The notes below the pieces were generated by a model. That model ran no database searches and had not been told where the DNA came from. It saw only the letters and a program-made list of their open reading frames with translations. A program made the translations under genes and the position numbers. Shown here piece after piece: positions 45,070 through 53,107 of a DNA stretch of 64,000 nt. Each line of letters starts with the position of its first letter. Position 1 is the first letter of the stretch. Origin of the DNA: Clostridia bacterium (GTDB taxonomy: Bacteria > Bacillota > Clostridia > Christensenellales > Aristaeellaceae); the NCBI GenBank assembly GCA_017524725.1, contig JAFXUZ010000097.1, forward strand, positions 24,316-88,315. Direction: 5' to 3'.

Positions 45070-45623
45070 ACCTCCATGATCTCCTTTTCCTTGTCGGCAG
45101 CGATGCGGTCCACGTCCTTGATCTTGGCATCAGTCACCTTCTGAAGCTCGTCCTCGGCCTTGCGCTGGTCGTCCTCAGTGATTTGGCTGTCCTTTTTGAG
45201 CTTCTTGATCTGTTCCATCGCATCCCTGCGGATGGAACGAACGGCCACCTTGGCCTCCTCGGCGCCCTTGCGGACCAGCTTGGTCAGATCCCTGCGGCGC
45301 TCTTCATTCAATTCCGGCACCACCAGGCGGATCACCTTGCCGTCGTTGGAGGGGTTCAGGCCCAGGTCGCTTTTGAGTATGGCCTTTTCCACCAGGGGGA
45401 TCGCCTTGGTGTCCCACAGGTTGATGGTCAGCAGCCTGGGTTCGGGTGCCGATATGTTGCCCATCTGCTTCAGCGGGGTCTGAGTGCCGTAATAATCCAC
45501 CATGATCTTGTCCAGGATCTGGGGATTGGCCCTGCCGGCCCGAAGGGAAAGCATATCCTTCTGATAAAAGTCGCATGTCTTCTGCATTTTCTGTTTGGCT
45601 TCTTCGATCACAGCTTTATACAT
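45066..45623 (-). CDS. frr: Ribosome recycling factor
   Basis: A 185-residue RRF, exactly the usual length, which splits post-termination ribosomes with EF-G. Conserved blocks: LRAGRANPQILDKI, YYGTQTPLKQMGNISAPEPR, LGLNPSNDGKVIRLVVPELN and the coiled-coil tail. ATG 45623 follows GGAGG at 8 nt. It has its own promoter and heads the long operon to polC; pyrH and tsf, often next to it, are absent. Confidence 0.97.
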   Translation of the reverse strand: MYKAVIEEAKQKMQKTCDFYQKDMLSLRAGRANPQILDKIMVDYYGTQTPLKQMGNISAPEPRLLTINLWDTKAIPLVEKAILKSDLGLNPSNDGKVIRLVVPELNEERRRDLTKLVRKGAEEAKVAVRSIRRDAMEQIKKLKKDSQITEDDQRKAEDELQKVTDAKIKDVDRIAADKEKEIMEV

Positions 45624-45653
45624 AGCTCGGCCCTCCAGAATCAAATTTTCTTT

Positions 45654-45682
45654 ATTGTACCTTTTTTTCCTTCCTAAGGCAA
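45654..45682 (-). promoter_or_regulatory. Promoter of the frr-polC operon
   Basis: On the minus strand TTGCCT (45682-45677), 17 bp, TACAAT (45659-45654), 31 bp before the frr ATG. Confidence 0.65.
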
Positions 45683-45718
45683 GTAAATTATTGAAGCTCG
45701 GCACACATGGAAATGCAG

Positions 45719-45742
45719 AAAAAAAGCGGTCCGCGGGACCGC
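45719..45742 (-). terminator. Intrinsic terminator of the methyltransferase gene
   Basis: GCGGTCC (45726-45732) and GGACCGC (45736-45742) form a tight 3-nt-loop hairpin; on the minus strand seven T follow (45725-45719). Confidence 0.85.
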
Positions 45743-45774
45743 CTGCAGGCTAATGCTATTGAGGAAACATCAGC

Positions 45775-46344
45775 TTACTTTATACTCTCCTTCTTCCAGG
45801 CGATGATAACACCCCTCAGACCGCTGCGGCGGTAGGAAATATGCCTGAAATCGTGTTCCTGCAGCCGCCTCATCAGTGTATGCCTGTCGGGTTCAGGCTC
45901 AGCACCGCGGAAAAAAGCGGTGACCCTGGGAAAGATATGGCAGGATATGACGAGCTCGCCGCCTGGCCTCAGGACCCTTGCGGCCTCGGATAACCCCTGT
46001 TCGCTCATATTTTCGCCCACGTTTCGGGTAACGAAAACCGCGTCAAAGGACCCGGTCCTGAAGGGAATATCCCGTGGTGTCGCCATGATGATATCCGAAT
46101 CGTCGATGATCTCCATGATCTCATTGGCTTCGCCCGTATCCCTGGTCATTCCGCAGGCACGGATGCGCAGGCTGTCCTTCAGGGCGATGAGCAGCGCACC
46201 CCCGGAGCACTCCATGTCCAAGACACGGTCGTATTCTTCCACCGACGCCCACCGGAGCGCGCTCTTTTCCCCCGCTGAAAGGCGCGGGCGAAAGGAAAGG
46301 TCCCAGTTTCTTCTTCCGGACGCAGTCTGTTCCTTGATGATCAT
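45775..46344 (-). CDS. SAM-dependent methyltransferase
   Basis: A 189-residue class I methyltransferase. The SAM-binding motif region is degenerate (VLDMECSGGALLIALKDS rather than G-x-G-x-G), followed by IIMATPRDIPFRTGSFDAVF and ARVLRPGGELVIS, the typical post-motifs. The target molecule is not evident. ATG 46344 has GGGAG about 10 nt upstream. A TATAAT and two palindromes lie in its promoter region, and a terminator follows, so it is monocistronic. Confidence 0.82.
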   Translation of the reverse strand: MIIKEQTASGRRNWDLSFRPRLSAGEKSALRWASVEEYDRVLDMECSGGALLIALKDSLRIRACGMTRDTGEANEIMEIIDDSDIIMATPRDIPFRTGSFDAVFVTRNVGENMSEQGLSEAARVLRPGGELVISCHIFPRVTAFFRGAEPEPDRHTLMRRLQEHDFRHISYRRSGLRGVIIAWKKESIK

Positions 46345-46384
46345 AACGTGAGTTCTCCCATCGATCCAGATAAAAAAAACGCCA

Positions 46385-46430
46385 TGTGCACTGCACACAG
46401 CGATTATATCACACTTTTGTAATAATTACA
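46385..46430 (-). promoter_or_regulatory. Promoter of the methyltransferase with two palindromes
   Basis: TATAAT on the minus strand (46408-46403). TGTAATAATTACA (46418-46430) lies upstream where the -35 would be, and TGTGCACTGCACA (46385-46397) near the expected transcript start. Both fit TGT-N7-ACA. The first resembles the 7-1-7 boxes of Fur-family repressors (Zur/PerR), by analogy only. Confidence 0.5.
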
Positions 46431-46470
46431 CCTGTTTTTGAAACACTTTCGTAACTTTTTTACATATTTC

Positions 46471-47652
46471 TTAACATTTTAGCCCTGCGGCATCCCGGAG
46501 CGCTTCTGCCATGTCACATTTTTCCCAGGGAAGGTCCAGATCCAGCCTGCCGAAATGCCCATAAGCCGCGGTACCCTGATAGATGGGCCGCCTCAGGTCC
46601 AGCCGGCGGATAATGGCGGCGGGACGCATGTCGAAAAGGGAGGAAACGATCTCCGCGATCTTTTCATCCGGGATAACACCGGTGCCCCGTGTATCCACCG
46701 TAAAGCTTACCGGGTGGGCTACGCCGATGGCGTAAGCCACGGAAACGAGGCATTGTTCGGCCAGGCCGGACGCTACGATGTTTTTGGCCGCGTGCCGTAC
46801 GGCATAAGCCGCGCTGCGGTCCACCTTGGTGGGATCCTTGCCGGAGAAAGCGCCGCCGCCGTGGGGCGCATATCCGCCGTAGGTATCCACGACGATCTTC
46901 CTTCCGGTCAGCCCGCTGTCGCCCATCGGTCCGCCCATGCAGAACCTGCCGGTGGGATTGATAAAAAACGTGGGGGTTTTGGTCATCATATCCGCCGGAA
47001 TTGCGCGCCGCACGACTTCCTCGATCATTGCTTCACGGATGGTTTCCATGGAGACCTCTTCGTCGTGCTGGGTGGAAATAACCACCGTATCCACGTTCAC
47101 GGGCTTCAGGCCGTCGTAGCGTACGGATACCTGGGCTTTGCCGTCGGGACGCATCCAGGGGAACATGCCGTTTTTGCGGACCTCGGCCATCCTGCGGGTC
47201 AGACGGTGGGCCAGGGCGATGGGCATGGGCATCAGCTCGGGTGTCTCATCACAGGCAAACCCGAACATCATGCCCTGGTCGCCGGCGCCGATCTCCCCGG
47301 TCTTTTCCTTCCTGGTTTCCAGGGCCTCGTCCACACCCATGGCAATATCGGGACTCTGTTCGTGCAGGGCGGTCATCACGCCGCAGGTGTGTCCGTTGAA
47401 TCCTGACGCGGCGTTGTCATAGCCGATGGAGTTGATGGTCCTGCGGACCACGTCCATCACGGGAACAACAGCCTTGGTGGTCACCTCGCCCATCACAAGG
47501 ACAAGACCCGTGGTGGCGCAGGTCTCGCAGGCCACGCGGGACATGGGATCCTGGGCCAGCATAGCGTCAAGGATCGCATCGGATACCTGGTCGCACAGTT
47601 TGTCAGGATGCCCTTCCGTCACAGATTCGGAGGTAAACAGTCTTTCTTTCAT
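46471..47652 (-). CDS. metK: S-adenosylmethionine synthetase
   Basis: MetK, 393 residues, joins ATP and methionine to SAM. Blocks: [41 protein letters not shown] (the signature), [20 protein letters not shown] and [20 protein letters not shown]. Of several in-frame ATGs, 47652 is best placed behind AAGGAG. Expression is controlled by the SAM-I riboswitch upstream, a direct feedback loop on its product. Confidence 0.97.
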   Translation of the reverse strand: MKERLFTSESVTEGHPDKLCDQVSDAILDAMLAQDPMSRVACETCATTGLVLVMGEVTTKAVVPVMDVVRRTINSIGYDNAASGFNGHTCGVMTALHEQSPDIAMGVDEALETRKEKTGEIGAGDQGMMFGFACDETPELMPMPIALAHRLTRRMAEVRKNGMFPWMRPDGKAQVSVRYDGLKPVNVDTVVISTQHDEEVSMETIREAMIEEVVRRAIPADMMTKTPTFFINPTGRFCMGGPMGDSGLTGRKIVVDTYGGYAPHGGGAFSGKDPTKVDRSAAYAVRHAAKNIVASGLAEQCLVSVAYAIGVAHPVSFTVDTRGTGVIPDEKIAEIVSSLFDMRPAAIIRRLDLRRPIYQGTAAYGHFGRLDLDLPWEKCDMAEALRDAAGLKC

Positions 47653-47711
47653 TTTCATCATCTCCTTGTTTGTTTCCAAGTACCTCATACCCAGGCGCAG
47701 GATCGAACCAG

Positions 47712-47743
47712 AAAAATCCGCCTGACCTTTGCAGATCAAGCGG
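47712..47743 (-). terminator. Riboswitch-controlled attenuator of metK
   Basis: On the minus strand CCGCTTGA...TCAGGCGG (47743-47718) folds into a hairpin followed by ATTTTT (47717-47712), directly downstream of the SAM aptamer. It is the expression platform that should form when SAM is bound. Confidence 0.8.
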
Positions 47744-47760
47744 GGAACAGTCTATCGCGC

Positions 47761-47857
47761 CTTATCTGCCAGCACATAGGTGCTGCTGGATTTGGCACCA
47801 AGCTTCTCAGCCGGTTGCCGGGCATCACAGGGCCAGTCCCTCCGCCACTCTTGATAA
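47761..47857 (-). promoter_or_regulatory. SAM-I riboswitch (S box)
   Basis: The minus-strand transcript shows the canonical S-box: closing stem CTTATC/GATAAG (47857-47852 with 47766-47761), then AGAGTGGCGGAGGGACTGGC, CCTGTGATGCCCGGCAACC, and AAGCTTGGTGCCAAATCC. These conserved blocks bind SAM. High SAM should favour the terminator at 47712-47743 and stop metK transcription. Confidence 0.95.
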
Positions 47858-47874
47858 GGTATTCAGTTGTATCA

Positions 47875-47902
47875 ATCATAACACATCCGGCCATTTTGTC
47901 AA
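47875..47902 (-). promoter_or_regulatory. Promoter of the metK riboswitch transcript
   Basis: On the minus strand perfect TTGACA (47902-47897), 16 bp, TATGAT (47880-47875), a few bases before the aptamer. Confidence 0.8.
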
Positions 47903-47928
47903 TGTATATTTTTAGGCCGGGTCGCGGG

Positions 47929-49278
47929 TCAGATCACTTTTCTGTCACCCTTCCTGCGGTGCACGTGAAGGTTCACGATCACGCCGAGGATCAGGGCAGT
48001 AGCAATGGGCGAAAGGGTAAGCTTTCCAAAGTCCAGAGTCAGTCCGCCGATACCGACGACCAGGATAGCTGCGACGACAAACAGGTTGCTGTTCCTGCCC
48101 AGATCCACATCTTTAAGCATCTTGAGTCCGCTGACGGCGATGAAGCCGTACAGTGCGATGCAGATGCCGCCCACTACGCATGTGGGGATGGTATTGACCA
48201 GGGCCACAAAGGGACTGAAGAAAGCCAGCACCATGGCAAAGATGCAGGTGACGGAGATGGTGGAGACCGAAGCATTGCCGGAGATGGCGACACAGCCGAT
48301 GCTTTCACCGTAGGTGGTGTTGGGGCAGCCGCCGAAGAAGGAACCGATCATGGTGCCCACACCGTCGCCGATCAGGGTCTTGTCCAGGCCGGGATCGGTG
48401 ATCAGGTCTTTTTCGATGATGGAGGAAAGGTTCTTGTGATCGGCAATATGTTCCGCCAGGGTCACGAAGGCTACCGGCGCAAAGATGACAGCGATCTGTC
48501 CCACGTTGGCCAGGGTAAGGCGCTCAGTTCCTTCCCGCAGGATCCCCAGGAAGGTGAAATCCGGCACATCAAAGAAGCTGGAGAAAGTGAGGGGGCTGAA
48601 GTTTTTCACCAGGGCGCTGTAATCCACGATCTTCAGGTATTCCAGCCCGGTCAGGCTGCCGATCAGGGTGATCAGCGAAGCAGCCGCATAGCCGACGGCG
48701 ATTCCGACGATGAAGGGGATCATGGACAGTGTCCTTGCGCCTTTCAGCGAGGCATACACGCAGGCGGCGAAGGTGATGATGGCGCACAGGATCGCGATCA
48801 GGTTATAGTTCCCATTCTGGTCCGAGGACATGTTGCCGACGGCCGAGGAGCAAAGGCTCAGGCCGATCAGTGCAACGGTCGGCCCGATGACGACCGGGGG
48901 AAGGAGGTTGTTGATCCATTTGGTCCCGGAAAATTTGATCGCCAGGGCAACGATAACATACACAAGCCCGGCGAACACCGCACCAAGGAAGATGCCCAGG
49001 TAACCGAAGGCTACCGCGCTGGTCAGCGGGGCGATAAAAGCAAAAGAGCTTCCAAGGAAAACAGGGCTGCGGCGGCGGGTAACCAGGTGATAGAACAGCG
49101 TGGCCGCGCCCGCCCCGAACAGCGCCGAGGCCTGGTCCAGGATCTGCGTGCCGGAGCTGTTGTTCACCAGGGTCGGCACCAGAATGGTGGCTGCGATGAT
49201 GGCAAGCAGCTGTTGCATGGCGAAGATCAGGTTTCTCTTTAAGGGCACCCGGTCCGATACATTGTAGATCAGCTTCAT
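47929..49278 (-). CDS. Uracil permease, NCS2/UraA family
   Basis: A 449-residue transporter with about 14 membrane segments. Family blocks: FAMQQLLAIIAATILVPTLV, PVFLGSSFAFIAP, and the substrate motif GGCPNTTYGESIG with ISGNASV. It imports uracil (or a related base) with protons or sodium. GGAGAGG precedes the ATG at 49278. It lies alone between the metK promoter and the CapB gene and has its own promoter with a structured leader. Confidence 0.93.
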   Translation of the reverse strand: MKLIYNVSDRVPLKRNLIFAMQQLLAIIAATILVPTLVNNSSGTQILDQASALFGAGAATLFYHLVTRRRSPVFLGSSFAFIAPLTSAVAFGYLGIFLGAVFAGLVYVIVALAIKFSGTKWINNLLPPVVIGPTVALIGLSLCSSAVGNMSSDQNGNYNLIAILCAIITFAACVYASLKGARTLSMIPFIVGIAVGYAAASLITLIGSLTGLEYLKIVDYSALVKNFSPLTFSSFFDVPDFTFLGILREGTERLTLANVGQIAVIFAPVAFVTLAEHIADHKNLSSIIEKDLITDPGLDKTLIGDGVGTMIGSFFGGCPNTTYGESIGCVAISGNASVSTISVTCIFAMVLAFFSPFVALVNTIPTCVVGGICIALYGFIAVSGLKMLKDVDLGRNSNLFVVAAILVVGIGGLTLDFGKLTLSPIATALILGVIVNLHVHRRKGDRKVI

Positions 49279-49289
49279 TTTTTCCTCTC

Positions 49290-49376
49290 CTTCCGAAGTC
49301 CGCTCACTGATCCCGCATAACCGTCCCCCGTATGGGAGCGCCGTCGCGGGCGGAGCGCCGCATCTGTGAAAACCCG
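49290..49376 (-). promoter_or_regulatory. Structured leader of the uracil permease gene
   Basis: About 100 nt of GC-rich leader. CGCGGG and CCCGCG pair around an inner GCGG/CCGC stem, and CCC-ATAC-GGG follows. No T tract and no match I recognise to PyrR sites or known riboswitches. Possible uracil- or nucleotide-dependent control. Confidence 0.4.
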
Positions 49377-49382
49377 CGTGAC

Positions 49383-49411
49383 AGCATACCCCAACCTTAA
49401 GGAAATGTCAA
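49383..49411 (-). promoter_or_regulatory. Promoter of the uracil permease gene
   Basis: On the minus strand perfect TTGACA (49411-49406), 17 bp, TATGCT (49388-49383). Confidence 0.78.
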
Positions 49412-49519
49412 TACCGCCCCTGTTCGCCTTCTGTGCTTTTTGCATACTTTCCACATCTTTTTTGCGCGCACTCCTGCCCTGTTTATCGGAGATGTAGGAA
49501 AGAAGAACGAAAGTACACT

Positions 49520-49546
49520 AAAAAAGCGCTTCCGAATTGGAAGCGC
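49520..49546 (-). terminator. Intrinsic terminator of the CapB operon
   Basis: GCGCTTCC (49526-49533) and GGAAGCGC (49539-49546) with a 5-nt loop; six T follow on the minus strand (49525-49520). It lies just after the capB-like stop. Confidence 0.88.
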
Positions 49547-49561
49547 GGAAACAGTCACGGA

Positions 49562-50308
49562 TCATTTTTTGTCATCTTTTTTTTCGCTGCCGCCGTAATA
49601 GTACTTTCCCTTGGAATACTTGGAGTAATAATACTTGTACTGGTACTTTTTGCTCAGGTAGGAATCGTACTCCACCTGGTTCAGCACGCACCCCAGGATG
49701 GGGCATCCGGTGGCTTCAAGCTGTTCCTTGACGTCCAGCAGTTCCTGGCGGCGAACGCTGTTATACCTTACGGACAGGACCGCGCCGTCGCAGTAACCGG
49801 CGATCTGCGCCGCGTCGATGACGGTCCCGAGGGGAGGCGCGTCCACCAGCACGTAGTCGAAACGTTTGCCAAGGGTCCCCAGCATTTCCGGCATCCTTTC
49901 GCTGGTGAGCAGCGGCTTGGGGTTGCTCACTTCACGGCCGATAGGGATCATCCACGCATTGTTGATATTGGTGGAATAGATGACCGATTCCAGATCCGTC
50001 ATGCCGTTGAGATAATGGGCAAGCCCCATATGATGCTTCTGATCGTCGTCATACTGAAGGCCGTAGGTCGTTCGGATCATGGAACGGCGCAGGTCGGCGT
50101 CCACAAACACCACCGACCGGCCGAATTCGGTCATGGTCCGCATGATGTTCATGGTCAGGAAGGATTTGCCCTCCGACGCATGGCAGCTGGTGATCATGAT
50201 GCGCTTGACGTTCTGGCCTGAAAAGGTCAGGTTGGTGCATAGGGTATTGATCGCTTCGTCACAGGAATATCCCAAAGGAGGGAACCTCATAATATGAATG
50301 CCGCTCAT
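49562..50308 (-). CDS. CpsD/CapB-type tyrosine autokinase
   Basis: A 248-residue BY-kinase. Walker A is SCHASEGKS (Lys48), with alanine instead of proline in the usual S-x-x-P-x-E-G-K-S; Walker A' VVFVDADLR and Walker B YVLVDAPPLG are normal. The tail after residue 215 holds eleven tyrosines (YQYKYYYSKYSKGKYYYGG), the autophosphorylation cluster that tunes polymer length or export. The ATG overlaps the stop of the CapA-like gene (ATGA), and the two form one split kinase. Confidence 0.92.
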   Translation of the reverse strand: MSGIHIMRFPPLGYSCDEAINTLCTNLTFSGQNVKRIMITSCHASEGKSFLTMNIMRTMTEFGRSVVFVDADLRRSMIRTTYGLQYDDDQKHHMGLAHYLNGMTDLESVIYSTNINNAWMIPIGREVSNPKPLLTSERMPEMLGTLGKRFDYVLVDAPPLGTVIDAAQIAGYCDGAVLSVRYNSVRRQELLDVKEQLEATGCPILGCVLNQVEYDSYLSKKYQYKYYYSKYSKGKYYYGGSEKKDDKK

Positions 50309-51108
50309 TTGGACCTCCTCTTCTTCCTTATGCGTTTGTCCTCACGGTCTGCCTTTTCGCGTTCGCTTTCCATGCTGTCGTCAATGGGCACCACGGCCAA
50401 AGTGGTCAGACCGGTGAACCTGCGGATATCCTCGGCGGACTTGTACTTGTCGTCAGCCAGCATCCTGATGATGATGATGGCGCTCGCAAGCAGAAAACCG
50501 GCGCCAAAGCCGATGATGACGTTATTCCTCATGCTTGGAGATACGGGGCTGCTGGGAAGCAGCGCGCTGCTCATTATGTTGGGTTCCGACGTGGACATGG
50601 TCTCGGCAATAAAACTGCAGACCACCTTGGCGTATACGTTGGCTACTTCCATCGCTTCACTGGCCGATGGCGAGGAATACGTGATGTCGATGATGCGGGT
50701 GTTGTTTGAATTGCGGACCCTCAGGTGATTCCTGAGGTAGGAATAGGTATACGGAAGGTCCAGTTCCTGCCGTACCTCTTCCTGGACCGGCCACATATCA
50801 AAGACCCTGATATAGTCGTTGGTCAGGGCGGTACCGATCTGCAGGTCCGACATGTTGATCACCGAATCGTTCCTGGAAACCACATAGATATGCGCCGTCG
50901 CTTCGTACATCGGCGTCACAAAATACCGTGTATAGATCCCCGCGATCAGGGCTCCGGCCACGGCAAGGCAGACGATCAGCTTCCACCCGCCCAACAGGCG
51001 GAACATTACCTCAAGCAGGTCGATCTCGCTTTCCTGCTCGGCCGCTGTGGGCCTGTTCTGCGCCGGCGCGGGCACAGCTGGGATCTGGTTCTTCTCATTT
51101 TCCGACAT
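50305..51108 (-). CDS. Wzz/CapA-like chain-length regulator and kinase activator
   Basis: A 267-residue membrane protein with two membrane helices (WKLIVCLAVAGALIAGIYTR near 45 and NNVIIGFGAGFLLASAIIII near 205) and an external coiled-coil-like part, the Wzz fold. The short cytoplasmic tail after the second helix activates the CapB-type kinase encoded next. N-terminus is proline/alanine-rich. GGAGA precedes the ATG. No polymerase or transferase genes lie beside it. Confidence 0.9.
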   Translation of the reverse strand: MSENEKNQIPAVPAPAQNRPTAAEQESEIDLLEVMFRLLGGWKLIVCLAVAGALIAGIYTRYFVTPMYEATAHIYVVSRNDSVINMSDLQIGTALTNDYIRVFDMWPVQEEVRQELDLPYTYSYLRNHLRVRNSNNTRIIDITYSSPSASEAMEVANVYAKVVCSFIAETMSTSEPNIMSSALLPSSPVSPSMRNNVIIGFGAGFLLASAIIIIRMLADDKYKSAEDIRRFTGLTTLAVVPIDDSMESEREKADREDKRIRKKRRSK

Positions 51109-51160
51109 ACTGCTCTCCGATCATATCTTGTCCTGTAAATCTTACCGATATGCGTGTTTT

Positions 51161-52180
51161 TTAACGGGAAACAGGCTCGTAGAAAACATCCAGCACCACC
51201 TGGCGGACCGAATCCGGATCCGCATGGAACTCCATGAACCCGTCCTCGCCCACCTGATGCGTGCCTTCAATGGTCATGGGCTCGGTCCATTCATAGCTCC
51301 TGGCAGCCCACGCCTCGTTGACCAGCCGCCCCTTGGGGATATTGGTCACCATGTAAGGGGTCATGGTGTCATAGGTCTGGCCGATAAACGACTTGGTTTC
51401 GGACATTTTGGCCTTGGCCGTTTTCAGGAGCTCACTGAGATAGGATTCCTGACGGCCCATGCGCTCAACGTTGGTGCCTCCCCCGACGGTCATCCTTGCC
51501 CGGATGAACTTCTGGGCGAGATCACCCTTCAGGGTGACCCTGGCCCCAAGCGTCAGGGAAGGATCGATGACCGTCATATCATCGTCCACGGTCACCGTGA
51601 CTCCTCCGACAAGGTCGTTGAGCACCGCGATCCCGTCCATGGACATCACGGCGTAATCGCTGATCTTCACATCCATCAGGAAGCGGGACACCGCCTCTGT
51701 CTGCAGCCGCGCGCTCAAGGGACCGCCGTCGCCAAAGCTGTATGCAAGGCAAAGCTGCATCGTGCTGGTTCCGGTCCTGTTGCCCAGGATGCTGATCGTG
51801 GTGACTTCGGTCATGGTATCCCTGTCCAGGGCGATCTGGCAGACCTTTTTGTATTTCGGATCGATCACGATCACCCTCTGGAAATCAGCCTGGCCTCCGC
51901 TGCGAAGCGTGTTTTCGATTTCAGGCCTATGATCCACGCCCGCCAGCAGGATCGTCGTGAGGTCCTTACGCATGCGGTAGGTCACGCCGTTCCATTCCAT
52001 GAGCACCTCATTGCTTTGGCGAAACTGCTCCAGGTCGCCCCGCGCTTCTTCCCGGGCGGAATCCGACTCAAGCAGATGACCGGCCAGGAACACCGCCGCC
52101 GCGGCCAGCAGGATGGCCGCAAGGCCGATCCACACTTTTTTCCCTGACGGGTGACGCAGCCCGTGCGAATATCCTTTCAT
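51161..52180 (-). CDS. LytR-CpsA-Psr (LCP) phosphotransferase
   Basis: A 339-residue protein with one N-terminal membrane helix (WIGLAAILLAAAAVFLAGHL) and an extracellular LCP domain: TTILLAGVDHRPE, VIVIDPKYKKVCQIALDRDT, and ISDYAVMSMDGIAVLNDLVG. LCP enzymes transfer undecaprenyl-linked glycopolymers to peptidoglycan. The frame continues upstream to 52285, but the promoter at 52289-52317 would start transcripts near there; the ATG at 52180 matches the usual domain layout. It begins the LCP-capA-capB operon. Confidence 0.88.
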   Translation of the reverse strand: MKGYSHGLRHPSGKKVWIGLAAILLAAAAVFLAGHLLESDSAREEARGDLEQFRQSNEVLMEWNGVTYRMRKDLTTILLAGVDHRPEIENTLRSGGQADFQRVIVIDPKYKKVCQIALDRDTMTEVTTISILGNRTGTSTMQLCLAYSFGDGGPLSARLQTEAVSRFLMDVKISDYAVMSMDGIAVLNDLVGGVTVTVDDDMTVIDPSLTLGARVTLKGDLAQKFIRARMTVGGGTNVERMGRQESYLSELLKTAKAKMSETKSFIGQTYDTMTPYMVTNIPKGRLVNEAWAARSYEWTEPMTIEGTHQVGEDGFMEFHADPDSVRQVVLDVFYEPVSR

Positions 52181-52288
52181 CACGAAGACCCCGCAAAACA
52201 GTATCGGCAGCCGTTTTTTGCGCCAAAACAAGCGCAGGCGTTCCATGGATGTACAGACCACCGTCTGCCGTATATGGACAGACACCTT

Positions 52289-52317
52289 ATTTTACGACAT
52301 TTGCCTTTTTATTTCAA
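52289..52317 (-). promoter_or_regulatory. Promoter of the LCP-CapA-CapB operon
   Basis: On the minus strand TTGAAA (52317-52312), 17 bp, TAAAAT (52294-52289). Confidence 0.65.
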
Positions 52318-52378
52318 GGGCAATCGTCAAAAAAGTTCATTCGTTCTGTAGGATCCCATGACTTTTCCCGTGCGCTTC

Positions 52379-53107
52379 CTATCCGCCCATTCTGCGGCTT
52401 ACCGCGATCGTCCCCGCGGAAAGACCCGCAATCGCATATATGCCCGCAAGCAAAGCGGCACGGGGGGAAAAAGCCTCCCCGGAAAAGAAAAACGCATGGA
52501 TCAAAGAAGTAAATGCCGCATGCGGGGTCAGGGATACCGCCCGGGCCAGCCAGGGGGGAAGCATGGAGGGATCGATCACCAGATGGGACAGCCATACTCC
52601 GCAGGCGGAAACACCCAGCCCGCAGACCATCCACGCCGCGTTCCTTGAAAGCATGCATCCTGCCCAAATCCCCACCGATGAAAAAAAGAGGATCTCGGGA
52701 AGCGCCGCCGGAATGGCCAGAAGCATCCGCGGCAAAAATGGCGCCCCCAGGGCAAGCGAAAAGGCAAGGATAAGCGTCGATTCAAAAAGGCCCGCAAGGG
52801 TCCCCGCCGCCATCATGGCGGAAGATGTCATGCCCGCACCCGCCGGGGACAGGGACAGTCTTTGCAGGACGCCGCCTTCCCCTGCGCGGCGGGATAAGTG
52901 TTCGCACATCAGCGCCGGCATCCCCGCGGCCAGGTTCATGGCCGCGCTTCCGGTCACCCCCGGCAGCATCCGGGCGGATTCGCTGCCCCTTCCGAGGAAC
53001 GTGACAAAACCAAAGGCCGCGAAGCAGGCCGCCGTATGTGCCAGGATGATCCATGGCTTCCTGACGGAAGCGATCAGGCTTGCCCGGAAAAGGTGGAACC
53101 ATTTCAT
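52379..53107 (-). CDS. ABC-2-type membrane permease (uncharacterised)
   Basis: A 242-residue protein with about six hydrophobic segments and a cytoplasmic arginine/glutamate stretch after the second (EHLSRRAGEGGVLQRLSLSP), the arrangement of small ABC-2 exporter permeases. The start overlaps the end of the upstream ABC ATPase-like gene by 4 nt, so the two form a pair. Substrate unknown. Because its partner ATPase lacks catalytic motifs, active transport by this pair alone is doubtful. Confidence 0.65.
   Translation of the reverse strand: MKWFHLFRASLIASVRKPWIILAHTAACFAAFGFVTFLGRGSESARMLPGVTGSAAMNLAAGMPALMCEHLSRRAGEGGVLQRLSLSPAGAGMTSSAMMAAGTLAGLFESTLILAFSLALGAPFLPRMLLAIPAALPEILFFSSVGIWAGCMLSRNAAWMVCGLGVSACGVWLSHLVIDPSMLPPWLARAVSLTPHAAFTSLIHAFFFSGEAFSPRAALLAGIYAIAGLSAGTIAVSRRMGG

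Noticed and set aside
47690..47712. tRNA-like GGTTCGATCC on the minus strand in the metK leader
   Set aside because: No acceptor, D or anticodon stems around it; it lies between the riboswitch terminator and metK.
47608..49242. Long plus-strand open frame opposite uraA and the metK leader
   Set aside because: Runs through the riboswitch and a membrane-protein gene in antisense; composition is unlike a protein.
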